Source: Melieria omissa
Taxonomy: Eukaryota > Arthropoda > Insecta > Diptera > Ulidiidae
Assembly (NCBI GenBank): GCA_963971225.1
Contig: OZ020267.1
Span: 69,004,718 to 69,068,717, forward strand
Length of the DNA: 64,000 nucleotides
Direction of reading: 5' to 3'
Below are positions 24,295 through 34,985 of the stretch, one piece after another (positions within the stretch are counted from its first letter, which is position 1; each line of letters starts with the position of its first letter). A model generated the notes under the pieces. The model did not search any database, was not told the DNA's origin, and worked only from the letters and a program-made list of their open reading frames with translations. The position numbers and the translations under genes were made by a program.

Positions 24295-24560
24295 ATGGCA
24301 TGCAACGACGTAACGGACCGCAGCTGTGCTACGACGACAGCGTAGCGGTCTACGGCGGCGACAGCATAGCGGACCGCAGCTGTGCCACGACGACAGCATA
24401 GCGGTCTACGGCAGCGACGACATAGCGGACCGCAGCTGTGCCACGACGACAGCATAGCGGGCCGCAGCTGTGCCACGACGACAGCATAGCGGTTCACGGC
24501 AGCGACGACATAGCGGACCGCAGCTGTGCCACGACGACAGCAACGGCATAGCGGACCGGC
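24295..24560. repeat. GC-rich tandem repeats in LTR U3
   Basis: The module AGCGGACCGCAGCTGTGCCA followed by CGACGACAGCATAGCGG recurs about five times. Some copies carry an additional spacer TCTACGGCAGCGACGACAT. Each copy has a CAGCTG E-box. This could be a duplicated enhancer module; that is inference. Confidence 0.85.
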
Positions 24561-24586
24561 AGAACGGACCACGGCCGGCTCGCTGC

Positions 24587-24624
24587 TATAAAAGAAGCGG
24601 TCCTGACACCAGCAATCATCAGTC
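24587..24624 (+). promoter_or_regulatory. TATA box and initiator of LTR
   Basis: TATAAAAG at 24587-24594 and an arthropod initiator TCAGTC at 24619-24624. The initiator A (24621) is 34 bp from the start of the TATA box, close to the usual spacing. This would mark the U3/R border. Confidence 0.6.
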
Positions 24625-24687
24625 AATCGAGCAGTCAGTCACCGTCAGGACGCGACACCGGCGGCAGTCGCATTGTTAAAATTTTTA

Positions 24688-24693
24688 AATAAA
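24688..24693 (+). terminator. Poly(A) signal of LTR
   Basis: AATAAA about 67 bp after the predicted start, followed by a GT-rich stretch (AAAAGTTGTG). This fits an R region ending around 24710. Confidence 0.5.
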
Positions 24694-24755
24694 AAGTTGT
24701 GATTAAAAGTGCAGTGCGTTTCATTTAAAAGTGCTGGTGGACACTAAATCCACCA

Positions 24756-24860
24756 AAAAATTAAAATTAAAATTAAAATTAAAATTAAAACTCAAATTCA
24801 AATTAAAATTAAAACTAAAACTGAATCTAAAACTAAAATTAAAATTAAAATTCAATTCAA
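24756..24860. repeat. (AAAATT)n array, right part
   Basis: Continues the hexamer array interrupted by the LTR. It degrades into AAAACT and AATCT variants. Confidence 0.85.
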
Positions 24861-24949
24861 AGCCAGGAAAATCAATGTTGAAGGGTAACTGAAAATTGTC
24901 GACAATTTAAAAGCCATGGTTGTACCTATTAATGGTTAAACTACCTACA

Positions 24950-26440
24950 GCTCTTGTAGTCGAATTCTTTAGCTTCTCAAACATGGGTCAATATGGCTGC
25001 TATTCTATGTGAAAGCGGAGAAATCGAAGACAGCGTTAACTGAAAACGTCCATAAATCTGCTTCATCCCTTCAACATCTTAAAGCTCCCAAACTAGAAGA
25101 GATAATTCCCTTAAATTTCAACCTTTTACTGTATTAGCACTCTGAAGCTCTCCAGAACTCTAGTTTCTCAAGCATGGGTCAATGCTATTCTACATGAAAG
25201 CCTAGAAATCGAAGACAGCGTAAAGTGAAATAAGTCAACTTAAAATCTTTCAACTGCCTAAAGCTCTTAAACTAAATAAGATAACTGCCTTAATTTGCAA
25301 CCTTATACCGTAATAGAACTCTCCAGCTTTCCAGAAATGCATCGATCTGGCAGCTATCCCAGCCGAAAGCCCAGAAATCGAGAAGCGCGTATATGAATCA
25401 ACATTTCAGTCAGCATTGCCGATGTTTTCATTAACATTTCTATTGAGCTTAATTCTTAAATTAAATGTGCAAGCTGTCTTAAATAACCATTACATTCTAT
25501 AATCGGACTCATCAGCTATTCAAAAATTGGGCCATCAGGTCGGAATCTCATTGGAAAGCCAAGAAATTCTATATAGAAGGGTGATTGAAAAATTTATAGC
25601 ACAGCTTTAACTTGTTCAAATGTCCAAAGTGTCTAAGCCTTAAGAGATATTTGCCTTGAATTGCATCTGTTCATGTAGTAGAACTCTTCAGTTTCTTAGA
25701 AATAGACCGATCTGCTAGCTTTGTTCATAAAAAGACTAGAAAATCGACAAGAAAAATTTCCACATCAGCGTTGCTATCAGCGTCATCGACTACGTGTCAA
25801 CGTTTCTCTCGAGCGTGGTTCCTGAATCAGAAGAGATAGTTGCCTTAAATTTGCATTAGAAAAAGTTTTTAGCTTTCCAAAAGTAAATCTATCTCAGAGC
25901 TACCTCGTCGGAAAGACAAGAAAATCTTTATGAAAGAGTGATTTTGAGAAAAGTTCACTACACTCAACTATGTCCGCAGCTACAAATAGTTCAACTGTCT
26001 TTAGCTCTTAAACCTGACCTGGTAGCTGACTTGAGTAGTGATTTAGTTTATAGAAAATCTTTTCAGCTTTCCAAAAATGTATGGACTGTTCCGCTAGAAA
26101 GATGAGAAAATCGATTTTGAAGCATAATAAAACCTGAATGGTTTTACTGTCTCAAGTTTGCAAACATAAAGCGACAGCTGCCTTGATTTGTAATTTACTC
26201 TCTTCGGCTTTTCAAAAATGTATGGATTTCTCCGCTACTAAAAAAAAATATGTAAAATGGAATATTTAAGAAAATTGTTCAACTGCCTTTGGCTTTTAAA
26301 CTAAAAGCGACAACTGCCTTTAATTTCAACTCTTCTTGCTCGTAGAACTCTGCAGTTTTCCAAAAATGGATCAATTTGGACCATTTTACCAAAGAGCTCA
26401 GAAGAAGACAGCATTAGCATCATTAGACTGTCTTGAAAAA
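24950..26440. repeat. Old tandem array, about 180 bp x 9
   Basis: The segment CAGCTTTCCAAAAATG(G/T)AT, preceded by GTAGAACTCT and followed by GAAAG...GAAATCGA, recurs near 24971, 25162, 25324, 25511, 25688, 25870, 26066, 26207 and 26352. The steps vary from about 141 to 196 bp. Copies are strongly diverged, so the array is old. Confidence 0.75.
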
Positions 26441-29030
26441 CATTAAATACATTTCATATTATGAGCCTGAAAAGTGCCAAATGTTGTTGTTGTTGACACA
26501 TTAATGAGCTGCAAATTTCTGGCACGTCAAGTGTTCACACTTCAACTCACATGCAGATCGTGTGACAATATTGGATTTTCAATTGGGTTTTATATGCATA
26601 AAATAAATAAATAAATGAATGCACGAATGAGGCGAATCTGATGTGTGCAGCGTAGAACAGAAATCACAGCACATGAGGCTAAAGCGCACAAGACGCTTTC
26701 AAGGCGCTGCTGGAAAGTGAATGAGGAAGGAAGAGCATAACGGAAAATCAATAAGACCCAATGACAGCGACGAATTGCCACACACATCTGCCAGCAATTT
26801 AGGCGAACGCGCCGGCAGTTTGAACAGACAAACAGACAGACAGACAACCATTTAGGCGCGATAGACAGCAGGACAGGAAGTGGGTGCAAAGTGGCAAAAT
26901 GTTGAAGCATTTTTTTGCTCGTAGCTGCCAGTGACGTTGCTGTAGAAGTTGGCAGTGAATGGTATGGAATGGAAAAAAAGGGATGCAAAACAATAAATTT
27001 TGCATATTGTCTGGCTGACTGCACGGTTGGCTGACGCAAATACAAAACAACAACAACAACAACACACGCAGAAAAACAAATGCGTAGTTATATGTGTGTG
27101 TGTGTGTGTTGACATAGATATTAAAAATTCAAGGCAGCTTCGAAGCCAAGTCAAGTGGCAGCAGGCGAATTGGTTGAAAAGGCATCAAGCAAAAAAACTG
27201 CCAGACAATGGCGGCGCAAATATTGTAAGATGAAAGCAGCAGCAGCAGCTGCTGATCAAATTGAAACAGCATTTGTTGTTGTTGTTGTTGCCTAAGCAGC
27301 AATACCCAGTGCGTCTTAGTCAGTCAAACATTGACGTGGCAGCGACAGCTGATGCGTTGATGCTTCGTCATACGCGGCGTATACGCAATCGAGACTGGCG
27401 TCAGTAACCAGTTGAAGGCGTTTTTTTCGCTGCAAGTGTTTAGCGTACTCGTTCTCGTGTGTGCGTTTGGGCAGAAGTGTTGCTAGACGTGTCCATGTGT
27501 GAATGTGTGTGAGTGTGCCGCATATGTGTTGCGGTTGCTTGAAGTGTCGTTGTCAGCGTCTCTGTTGCGTGTCGTATGCGGCTACTGCGGCTGATAGGCT
27601 TTGACTTCGGCTTCGGTGTTTCGCCAGCACAGCATGTGTGTTGTGTTGTTGTCTTTGCTGTTCTTGTTGTTGCTTTTGACTTTTGTGGTGGTGATGTCTT
27701 TGTTCGATATGTGGTGCGGTGGTGTTGTTTCATAGCAGCTGAAATTAAATTTGACAGCTGAGCGCTCGAAATGCAGTGGCAACCAACAAGCAAACACTGC
27801 CAACAAATCCTCAACGCTGAAATGAAATTGTCTAGAATTTTGTCAACGGAATTTTCATGAGATTTTTTCATTGTCGGTTTCAGTTTTGATTTGCTGTTGT
27901 CTATTTGCATGCGGCACAAGGATTTCCGGCACGAGGCAAACATTCGCGCGCAATTCACTCATGTCACGTTCGAAGAGCAAAAAACGCCAGAGAGAAATTT
28001 CCGAGGTTTATGATGCTTTTTAAATGCGAAACAGTGCTTTAAAGCAGAGTTAGGCATTGCTTTACTGTGCCTTGAAAATTGTCCCATTCGATTTATGTGT
28101 GCAGTAGTAAAAAATGCTGTAACTGAAAGCACATGAGGCAATTAAATGTCATTGCTTTGCATGAAATGTGAAAATTTGTGTCTATTATTAGGCAAATTGC
28201 TTTGTTGCGTAGACACGTGACTGCAGTTGTAATTACTTTACTCTGGAAATGAAGTTGACTTTGCTTTGAGCATAGGCAGTGTTTTGCTTTGTATGAATTT
28301 TGTGTGATTTTTGGGATTTCGTAGAAATTGTTGCAACACTTTGTAAATTTAAATTTGCAAAGAAAATGTCCCACTTGATGCCGAAAGACTGAAGCATTAA
28401 ATGTTGTTGTCACATTTGAAAAATTCATACAACTTGCTTTAGTAAAAGGCTTGAAATCAGAACTTAAGTCTGATTTGAATGCGGCACAACAACAAAAAGT
28501 TACGGTTGCAGTCGCTTTTGTGGGTATATTTTGTTTCATTTGGTCACACAAATGCAAATAAAATAGAGAACGTCATCTTCTCTCAGCTTCTTTTAATTTA
28601 AATTTACATGAACAGTGTTCAGAGCTTCAATGCTTTGTTGACATTTCATGGGATATCTTTTTACACAACTTTTTCAGCTGACTTTGGTGTATTGCGCGTT
28701 GGCTCATTGTGTTGGGTTGCATTTTAAATACAATTTTTTTGATTAAAAACCTTTCTGCTCAATTCAGATTTCTCATTTTAGTTACATAAAATGAGGAATT
28801 TTAGGAGCAACACATATTTGACAACGTTCGATTGTATTCTTATATTTTTCTAATGGTTAACCCTTTCGTTATATTGCTGTCATATGGCAACATGATAATT
28901 TGTGGACGTCTAAACCCTCTATGGTTCCAAGCATACATTTTTTTGTTGATCCTCAGAATAGTTTGTAATTTTAGGAATAATGCAAAATTAATAAACTGAT
29001 TGCGGATTCTAAGTTTGACACACACATCTT
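26441..29030. other. Gene-less DNA
   Basis: Contains (CAA)n at 27045-27062, a TG tract at 27091-27110 and an AGCAGCAGCAGCTGCTG hairpin at about 27236-27252. Overlapping open frames occur on both strands, with no domain. Apart from the TTAA-anchored repeat at 28857, nothing was recognised. Confidence 0.5.
28857..28915 (+). repeat. TTAACCC-type element end
   Basis: TTAA followed by CCCTTTCGTTATATTGCTG, then TCATATGGCAACA and TTGTGGACGTCTAAAC. The same order (with changes) is read on the minus strand from 59209 to 59150. TTAA plus CCC is the signature of piggyBac-superfamily ends. The opposite end was not found. Confidence 0.5.
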
Positions 29031-29035
29031 TATCT

Positions 29036-30590
29036 TTTACTCTACCTTTTATTTCTATCTTTCACTCTAGTTTTTACTCTATCTTTCACTTTATCCTTCA
29101 GTCTATTTTATACTTGTACTTGTACTTTGTACTTAATTTTTACATTCATCTTTCACTCCATCTTTCATTCTATCGCTAACTCTATGATTATATCTATCTA
29201 CTTTCTATCTTTCACTCTTTCGTTCGCTCTATCTTTCACACTATCTCTCATTCTGTCTTTCAATCTAACTTTCAGTCTAACTTTCACTTTACCTTTCACT
29301 CTATTTTTCAGTCTATCTTTCAATTTAGCTTTCACTCAATTTTTCAGTCTATTTTTCACTTTATCTTTCAGTCTATCTTTTACTCTATATTTCAGTCTAT
29401 CTGTCACTCTATCTTTCAGTCTATCTTTCACTTTGTTTCTACCACTCACTCTCTTTCTATCTTTCACTCTCTTCTTCTTCTATCGCTTGCTGTATTTTTC
29501 AGTTTATCTCTACCTGTCTCGTTCGCTCTATCTTTCACACTATCTCTCATTCTGTCTTTCAATCTAACTTTCAGTATAACTTTCACTTTACCTTTCACTC
29601 TATTTTTCAATCTATCTTTCACTCTAGCTTTCACTCTATTTTTCAGTCTATCTTTCACTCTATCTTTCAGTCTATCTTTCAGTCTATCTTTCAGTCTATC
29701 TTTCAGTCTATCTTTCACTTTATCTTTCAGTCCACCTTTTACTCTATATTTGAGTCTATCTTTCTCTCTATCTTTCAGTCTATCTTTCAGTCTATCTTTC
29801 AGTCTATCTTTCACTTTATCTTTCAGTCTACCTTTTACTCTATATTTCAGTCTGTCTTTCACTCTATCTTTCAGTCTATCTTTCAGTATTCTTCCTCTAT
29901 CGCTTGCTCTATTTTTCAGTTTATCTCTTTCTTTATCGTTTGTTCTATCTTTCAGTCATCTTTCACTTTATCTTTCAGTCTATCTCTCACTTTATCTTTC
30001 ACTCTACCTTCTCCCTACCTTTCAGTTTATCTTCTTTCAGTCTAGCTTGCGCTTTGTCTTTCACTCTCTCCTTCAGTCTATCTCACACTTTATCTTTCAG
30101 TCTATCTTTTACCCTATTTTTCACTCTATCTTCTCCCTACCTTTCAGTCTAGCATTCACTCTATTATTCACTCTATCTTCTACTTACCTTTCAGTCTATC
30201 TTCCACTCTATTGTTCGCTCTATCTTTCACTCTACCTTTCACTCAAATCTTTCCTCTATCGTTTACTCTATTTTTTAGTCTATCTTTTCTTTTTCGTTTT
30301 TTCTATTTTTCACTTCATCTCTTTCAGTCTTTCACCTTTCTTTCTTTATCTTTCACTATATCTATCCATCCACCTTTCATTCTACGTTTAACTTATCTTT
30401 CAATCAACTTTTTACTCTGTCTTTCACTTTCACTTTCTCTTTCACTTTATCTCTATCTATCTCGTTTACTCCATCTTTCAATCTATATTTTTCTCTACCT
30501 TTCCCTGTATATTTCATTATATCTTTTACTTTATCTTTTACTTTGTTTTCTACTCCATCTTTCACTCTACCTTACTACCTCTTCATCTGC
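29036..30590. repeat. 12-bp pyrimidine array (TATCTTTCAGTC)n
   Basis: About 1.5 kb of degenerate 12-bp units of the form CTATCTTTCA(G/C)T. Because 12 is a multiple of 3, every frame without stops stays open. Plus frames read Ser-Leu-Ser-Phe, and one minus frame (29464-29862) reads Lys-Asp-Arg-Leu. Those frames are not genes. Confidence 0.93.
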
Positions 30591-32655
30591 ACTCCTTTTC
30601 CCCCTTCTTTTTGTATTCCTCTCTATTGTTTACTCTAACCCATTACTGACTTTTAAAAAAGCATTATATGACTTTTTTCATATGACACAAAAATTACTCA
30701 ATTCACCGTCTCACTTATCGCTTCTCTTCTCTTCCTCTACCACCATTTTGCAGCTTATTTAAGTTTCTTTAATTACGGCTTAATTTTTAACTCATTTTCA
30801 ACAATTTACAAACATTTTCTTCCTTACATCTTCTCTCCATTCGACTGATCATTTAATACTTATTTTCATATCCCCGCCCCCAGATGCCTCTATTCATCCC
30901 CTACATCTGTCGCTTACAAGTTTATCCCAATGTCTGCTTCGCTCGGTTGTCGTCTTCTTCTTTCTAAGCTGCCCAACCAACCATCCATTACCTGTAAAAT
31001 CCTGTCTTGTGCAATTTTTCCGCTCATCGTCCACTATTTGCTCGATTGTCTGTCGCATGTGTCTGTCGGTCGGTCGGTCTTACATTTGCATGTCTGTAAG
31101 CGTGTCTGCGTTCGTTCGTCCTGAAACGATTCGCTGACATTTGTTGATTCCTGGTTGTCGTTTGACTTCATTCTTCATATTGTTATCGTTGCTTCGTTGC
31201 ATTTCGTCGGTTTTCATTCTATTTATTTACTTCCTCATCTCCTACCCTCAACTCACCTCTCCCCCTCACCATATGACTCGCAAATCGCCCTAACTCCATC
31301 ACTGGTCGCAAATGCAACATTGACGCTGCTCGTTGCATTCGTTGCTGCCGCTCGACGAGTCACTGTGGGATTAAATGTTGCTGCCGCTGTCGCACGTTGC
31401 AGCTTAAGCTGGCAAACACTTATTAGATGGCAACATTGCATCGTTGCCGTTTGCACTGGATGCGATATTTTGCGTTTTGTGTTTTGCATTTTGCAATATT
31501 TTTTTTTTGGTATTTGCAGAAATTTTAATAAAAGCCAGCAATGTGCTGGATTTGTGCAACTCCGCCGAGACTGACAGCCCAGTGACAGGGCAACCAAGTG
31601 AGCATTCGACTAAAACAACAGCAAGCAACTGTCGAGCGGGGGCCGGAACAGGAGCAGCGTTTTCCTTGCAGCACTCAAAATAGTTGAGAGATGCATTTTT
31701 GTATTTTTCATGAATTTTGGTTACAGAACTGGAGAATTATTTATGGACGAAAAGGTGCAGTAAAGCAAACCGTAAGGAAAAAATAATGAAAAAAATATAA
31801 AGGAACGAAATGTAGTGAAACGTGATGCAACGATGTCGGTGTTTTAATTATTCTTAATTTGTTTAGTCATTCGAATTGTTGAAAAATGTGCGCAACGTAT
31901 TTTAAATGTGTGCGAATTGAACTTGGAAATGAGTGTTGCAAATGTTCAATGCGGCACAAATGGAATGCAATCCATATGCAATTAGGCTCAACTATAAACA
32001 GTGTAACTACATGTGTGTGTGTGTGTAAGTGTGTTGAAATAGGCTGATAAATGGTTCAATGGTTTTCTATGCCACTGGTAAAATTTATGAAATTGAAATT
32101 TTGAAAATTAAAGCTAAAGTTTTTGGCTGCCGAAAAGTAAATTTCAGTTTTAAATAATAAGAAAATACAAGATTTATTTCATATGATTTTCATTTGTAAA
32201 ATGTGCATTTGATTTCTGCAAAATTTACATTTAAAATGGTTCATATTTTATGCTCGCTTTGATATAAAATGCGATAAGAATTGCATTGATAACCACTTCA
32301 TTGATTTTTTGTTGTAAATAAGTAAAGTTCTATCATATTTCAAAGCATTAAAGCAACATTTTTCAAATCAAATCTAAACTAAAAATTCATATTGCAGTTT
32401 TTTTAATTATGGTTTTAAATGGCAAATATTACTGGCGAAATGTGACAAAAATTTCATTAGCTTACTTTTTCAATACATTTGTATTAAAACTCACAGATTT
32501 ACACGACTCTAATCTGTGTAATCGAAAAGGTTTAGAATTAAATTTTCAATTGTAAATCCGAATATGCAGCCCAAATTTCTAGACTGGCTCTTTTCTTTAT
32601 CAACTACATTGTAAAAAATCAGTTGGAGTTCAAAGTTTTGGTAGCTTTAAAAACT
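30591..32655. other. Gene-less DNA
   Basis: The 31,300-31,680 part is less AT-rich and has overlapping open frames in both directions; the rest is AT-rich. No domain, RNA gene or element was recognised. Confidence 0.55.
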
Positions 32656-34985
32656 AATTCGACGTTCCTGAGGCGCATTTGACACATTATTAAGTAGATT
32701 TGCCTTCTTTGAAACATATTTGATGCCATTTTAAGAATGTTTGACTTCTTCTTAAGAAAATTTGATGAGTCTGAAATTGATCTGATACCTTTTAAAGCAC
32801 AATTGACCCCTTCTGAAGTAGACTGTTTTGAAACACATTTTTTCTAAAGTGAGTTTGACCTATTTTTAAGTAGACTTGACTCTTTTGAAATATATTTGAT
32901 GCCTTCTCAAGCACATTTGACCCTTTCTAAAGTCGATTTGACTGTTTTGAAACACGTTTGACGCCATCATAAGCATATTTGACCTCTTTTGAAGTAAATT
33001 CGATGATTTTGAAAAATACTTGATGCTTTCTAAATTATATTTGACCTTCCGTGAAGTATATTTGACTTCTATGAAACAGATTTGATGCCATATTAAGTTT
33101 GTTTGACTTGTTTTGAATTGAATTTTATATTTATGAAATATAAGAACAATTGATCCATCTGAAGTAGATTTGACTTTTTGAAACACATTTGACGCCATCT
33201 TAAGTATGCTTGACCTCATCTAAAGTAAATTTGATGAGTTTGAAATATATCTGATGCTTTCTAAATTATATATGCCCTCTTTGAAATATATTTGACTTTC
33301 TTGAAACAGATTTGATGCTATTTTAAGCATGTTTGACGTATTCTTAAGTAAATTTTTTTATTTTTAAAACATATTTGATGCCTTATATGGTACAATTGAC
33401 CCATTTGAAGTAGATTTGACTTGTTTCAAACACATTTGATGCCATCGCAATCGTGTTTTACCGCATCTGAAGTAAATTTGATGAGTTTGAAATATGTCTG
33501 ATAACTTTTAAGGTATATTTGCCCTATTTTGAAGTACATTTGATGTTTATAAAATATATTTGATACCTTCTAAAGCACAATTGACCCCTTCTCAAGTAAA
33601 TTTGACTTGTTTAAAGAACATTTGATGCCATCTTAAGCATGCTTGACCTCAGCTAAAGTAAATTTGACAAGTTTGAAATATATTTGATGATATCTAAATT
33701 ATATATGACTTTCTTGGAAGTATATTTGACTTTCTTGAAACAGATTTGATGCTATTTTAAGCATGTTTGACGTATTCTGAAGTAAATTTTTTTGTTTTTA
33801 AAACATATTTGATGCCTTATATGGTACAATTGACCCATTTGAAGTAGATCCGACTTGTTTGAAACACATTTGATGCCATTGCAATCGTGTTTTACCGCAT
33901 CTGAAGTAAGTTTGATGAGTTTGAAATATGTCTGATAACTTTTAAGGTATATTTGCCCTATTTTGAAGTAGATTTGACTTTTATGAAATATATTTGATAT
34001 CTTCTAAAGCACAATTGACCCCTTCTCAAGTAAATTTGACTTGTTTAAAAAACATTTGACGCCATCTTAAGCATGCTTGACCTCAGCTAAAGTAAATTTG
34101 ACAAGTTTGAAATATATTTGATGATATCTAAATTATATATGACTTTCTTTGAAGTATATTTGACTTTCTTGAAACAGATTTGATGCTATTTGAAGCATGT
34201 TTGACGTATTCTGAAGTAATTTTTTTTGTTTTTAAAACATATTTGATGCCTTATATGGTACAATTGACCCATTTGAAGTAGATTTGACTTGTTTCAAACA
34301 CATTTGATGCCATCGCAATCGTGTTTTACCGCATCTGAAGTAAATTTGATGAGTTTGAAATATGTCTGATAACTTTTAAGGTATATTTGCCCTATTTTGA
34401 AGTAGATTTGACTTTTATGAAATATAGTTGATACCTTCTAAAGCACAATTGACCTCTTCTGAAGTAAATTTGACTTGTTTAAAAAACATTTGACGCCATC
34501 TTAAGCATGCTTGACCTCAGCTAAAGTAAATTTGACAAGTTTGAAATATATCTGATGCTTTTTAAATTATATATGACCTTCTTTGAAGTATATTTGACTT
34601 TTTTGAAACAGATTTGATGCCATTTTAAGCATGTTTGCTGTATTCTGAAGTACATTTTTGGTTTTTGAAAAATATAAAAAATATAAAAATATTTGATGCC
34701 TTATAAAGTACAATTGACCCCATTTGAAGTAGATTTGACTTGTTTGAAACACATTTGATGCCATCGCAACCGCGTTTTACTGCTTCTGAAGTAAATTTGA
34801 TGAGTTTTAAATATGTCTGATAACTTCTAAGATATATTAAACCTATATTGGAGTAGATTTGACGTTTTTTAAATATGTTTGATGTCTTCTAAAGAATGTG
34901 TGACTCATTCTGAGGAAGATTATACTTCTTTGAAATTCATTTAATGAATCCTTTTTGAAGTTCTTTCGACTGTTCCGAAATTGGA
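32656..34985. repeat. Higher-order satellite: 62-bp monomers in a 434-bp unit
   Basis: The monomer runs from GAAGTAGATTTGACTTGTTT through GATGCCATCTTAAGCATG to TTTGACCTCATCT and counts to 62 bp. The anchor GTTTGACGTA recurs at 33331, 33765, 34199 and (as GTTTGCTG) 34633, a step of exactly 434 each time. A second anchor, TACAATTGAC, recurs at 33391, 33825 and 34259, also 434. Since 434 is 7 x 62, seven different monomers make one higher-order unit. Monomers within a unit are diverged, while the same monomer in successive units is nearly identical. The left part (32656-33300) has the monomers but not the clear higher-order copy. The last unit has an extra 16 bp near 34675. Confidence 0.92.

Larger units (their letters stand above)
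24214..24755 (+). mobile_element. Solo LTR candidate
   Basis: The 542-bp GC-rich segment starts TGTGG and ends CCACCA. It is embedded in an AAAATT repeat and has the parts of a retrotransposon LTR in order: a repeated U3 (about 24295-24560), a TATA box, an initiator, and an AATAAA signal. There is no internal retrotransposon sequence on either side, so it looks like the product of recombination between two LTRs. The flanking repeat makes a target-site duplication impossible to score. Which LTR family it belongs to (Ty3/gypsy-like or BEL-like) is not determined. Confidence 0.6.

Noticed and set aside
29127..30762. Long Ser/Leu/Phe and Lys-Asp-Arg-Leu open frames
   Set aside because: Readout of the 12-bp pyrimidine array; no start context, domain or flanking gene structure.
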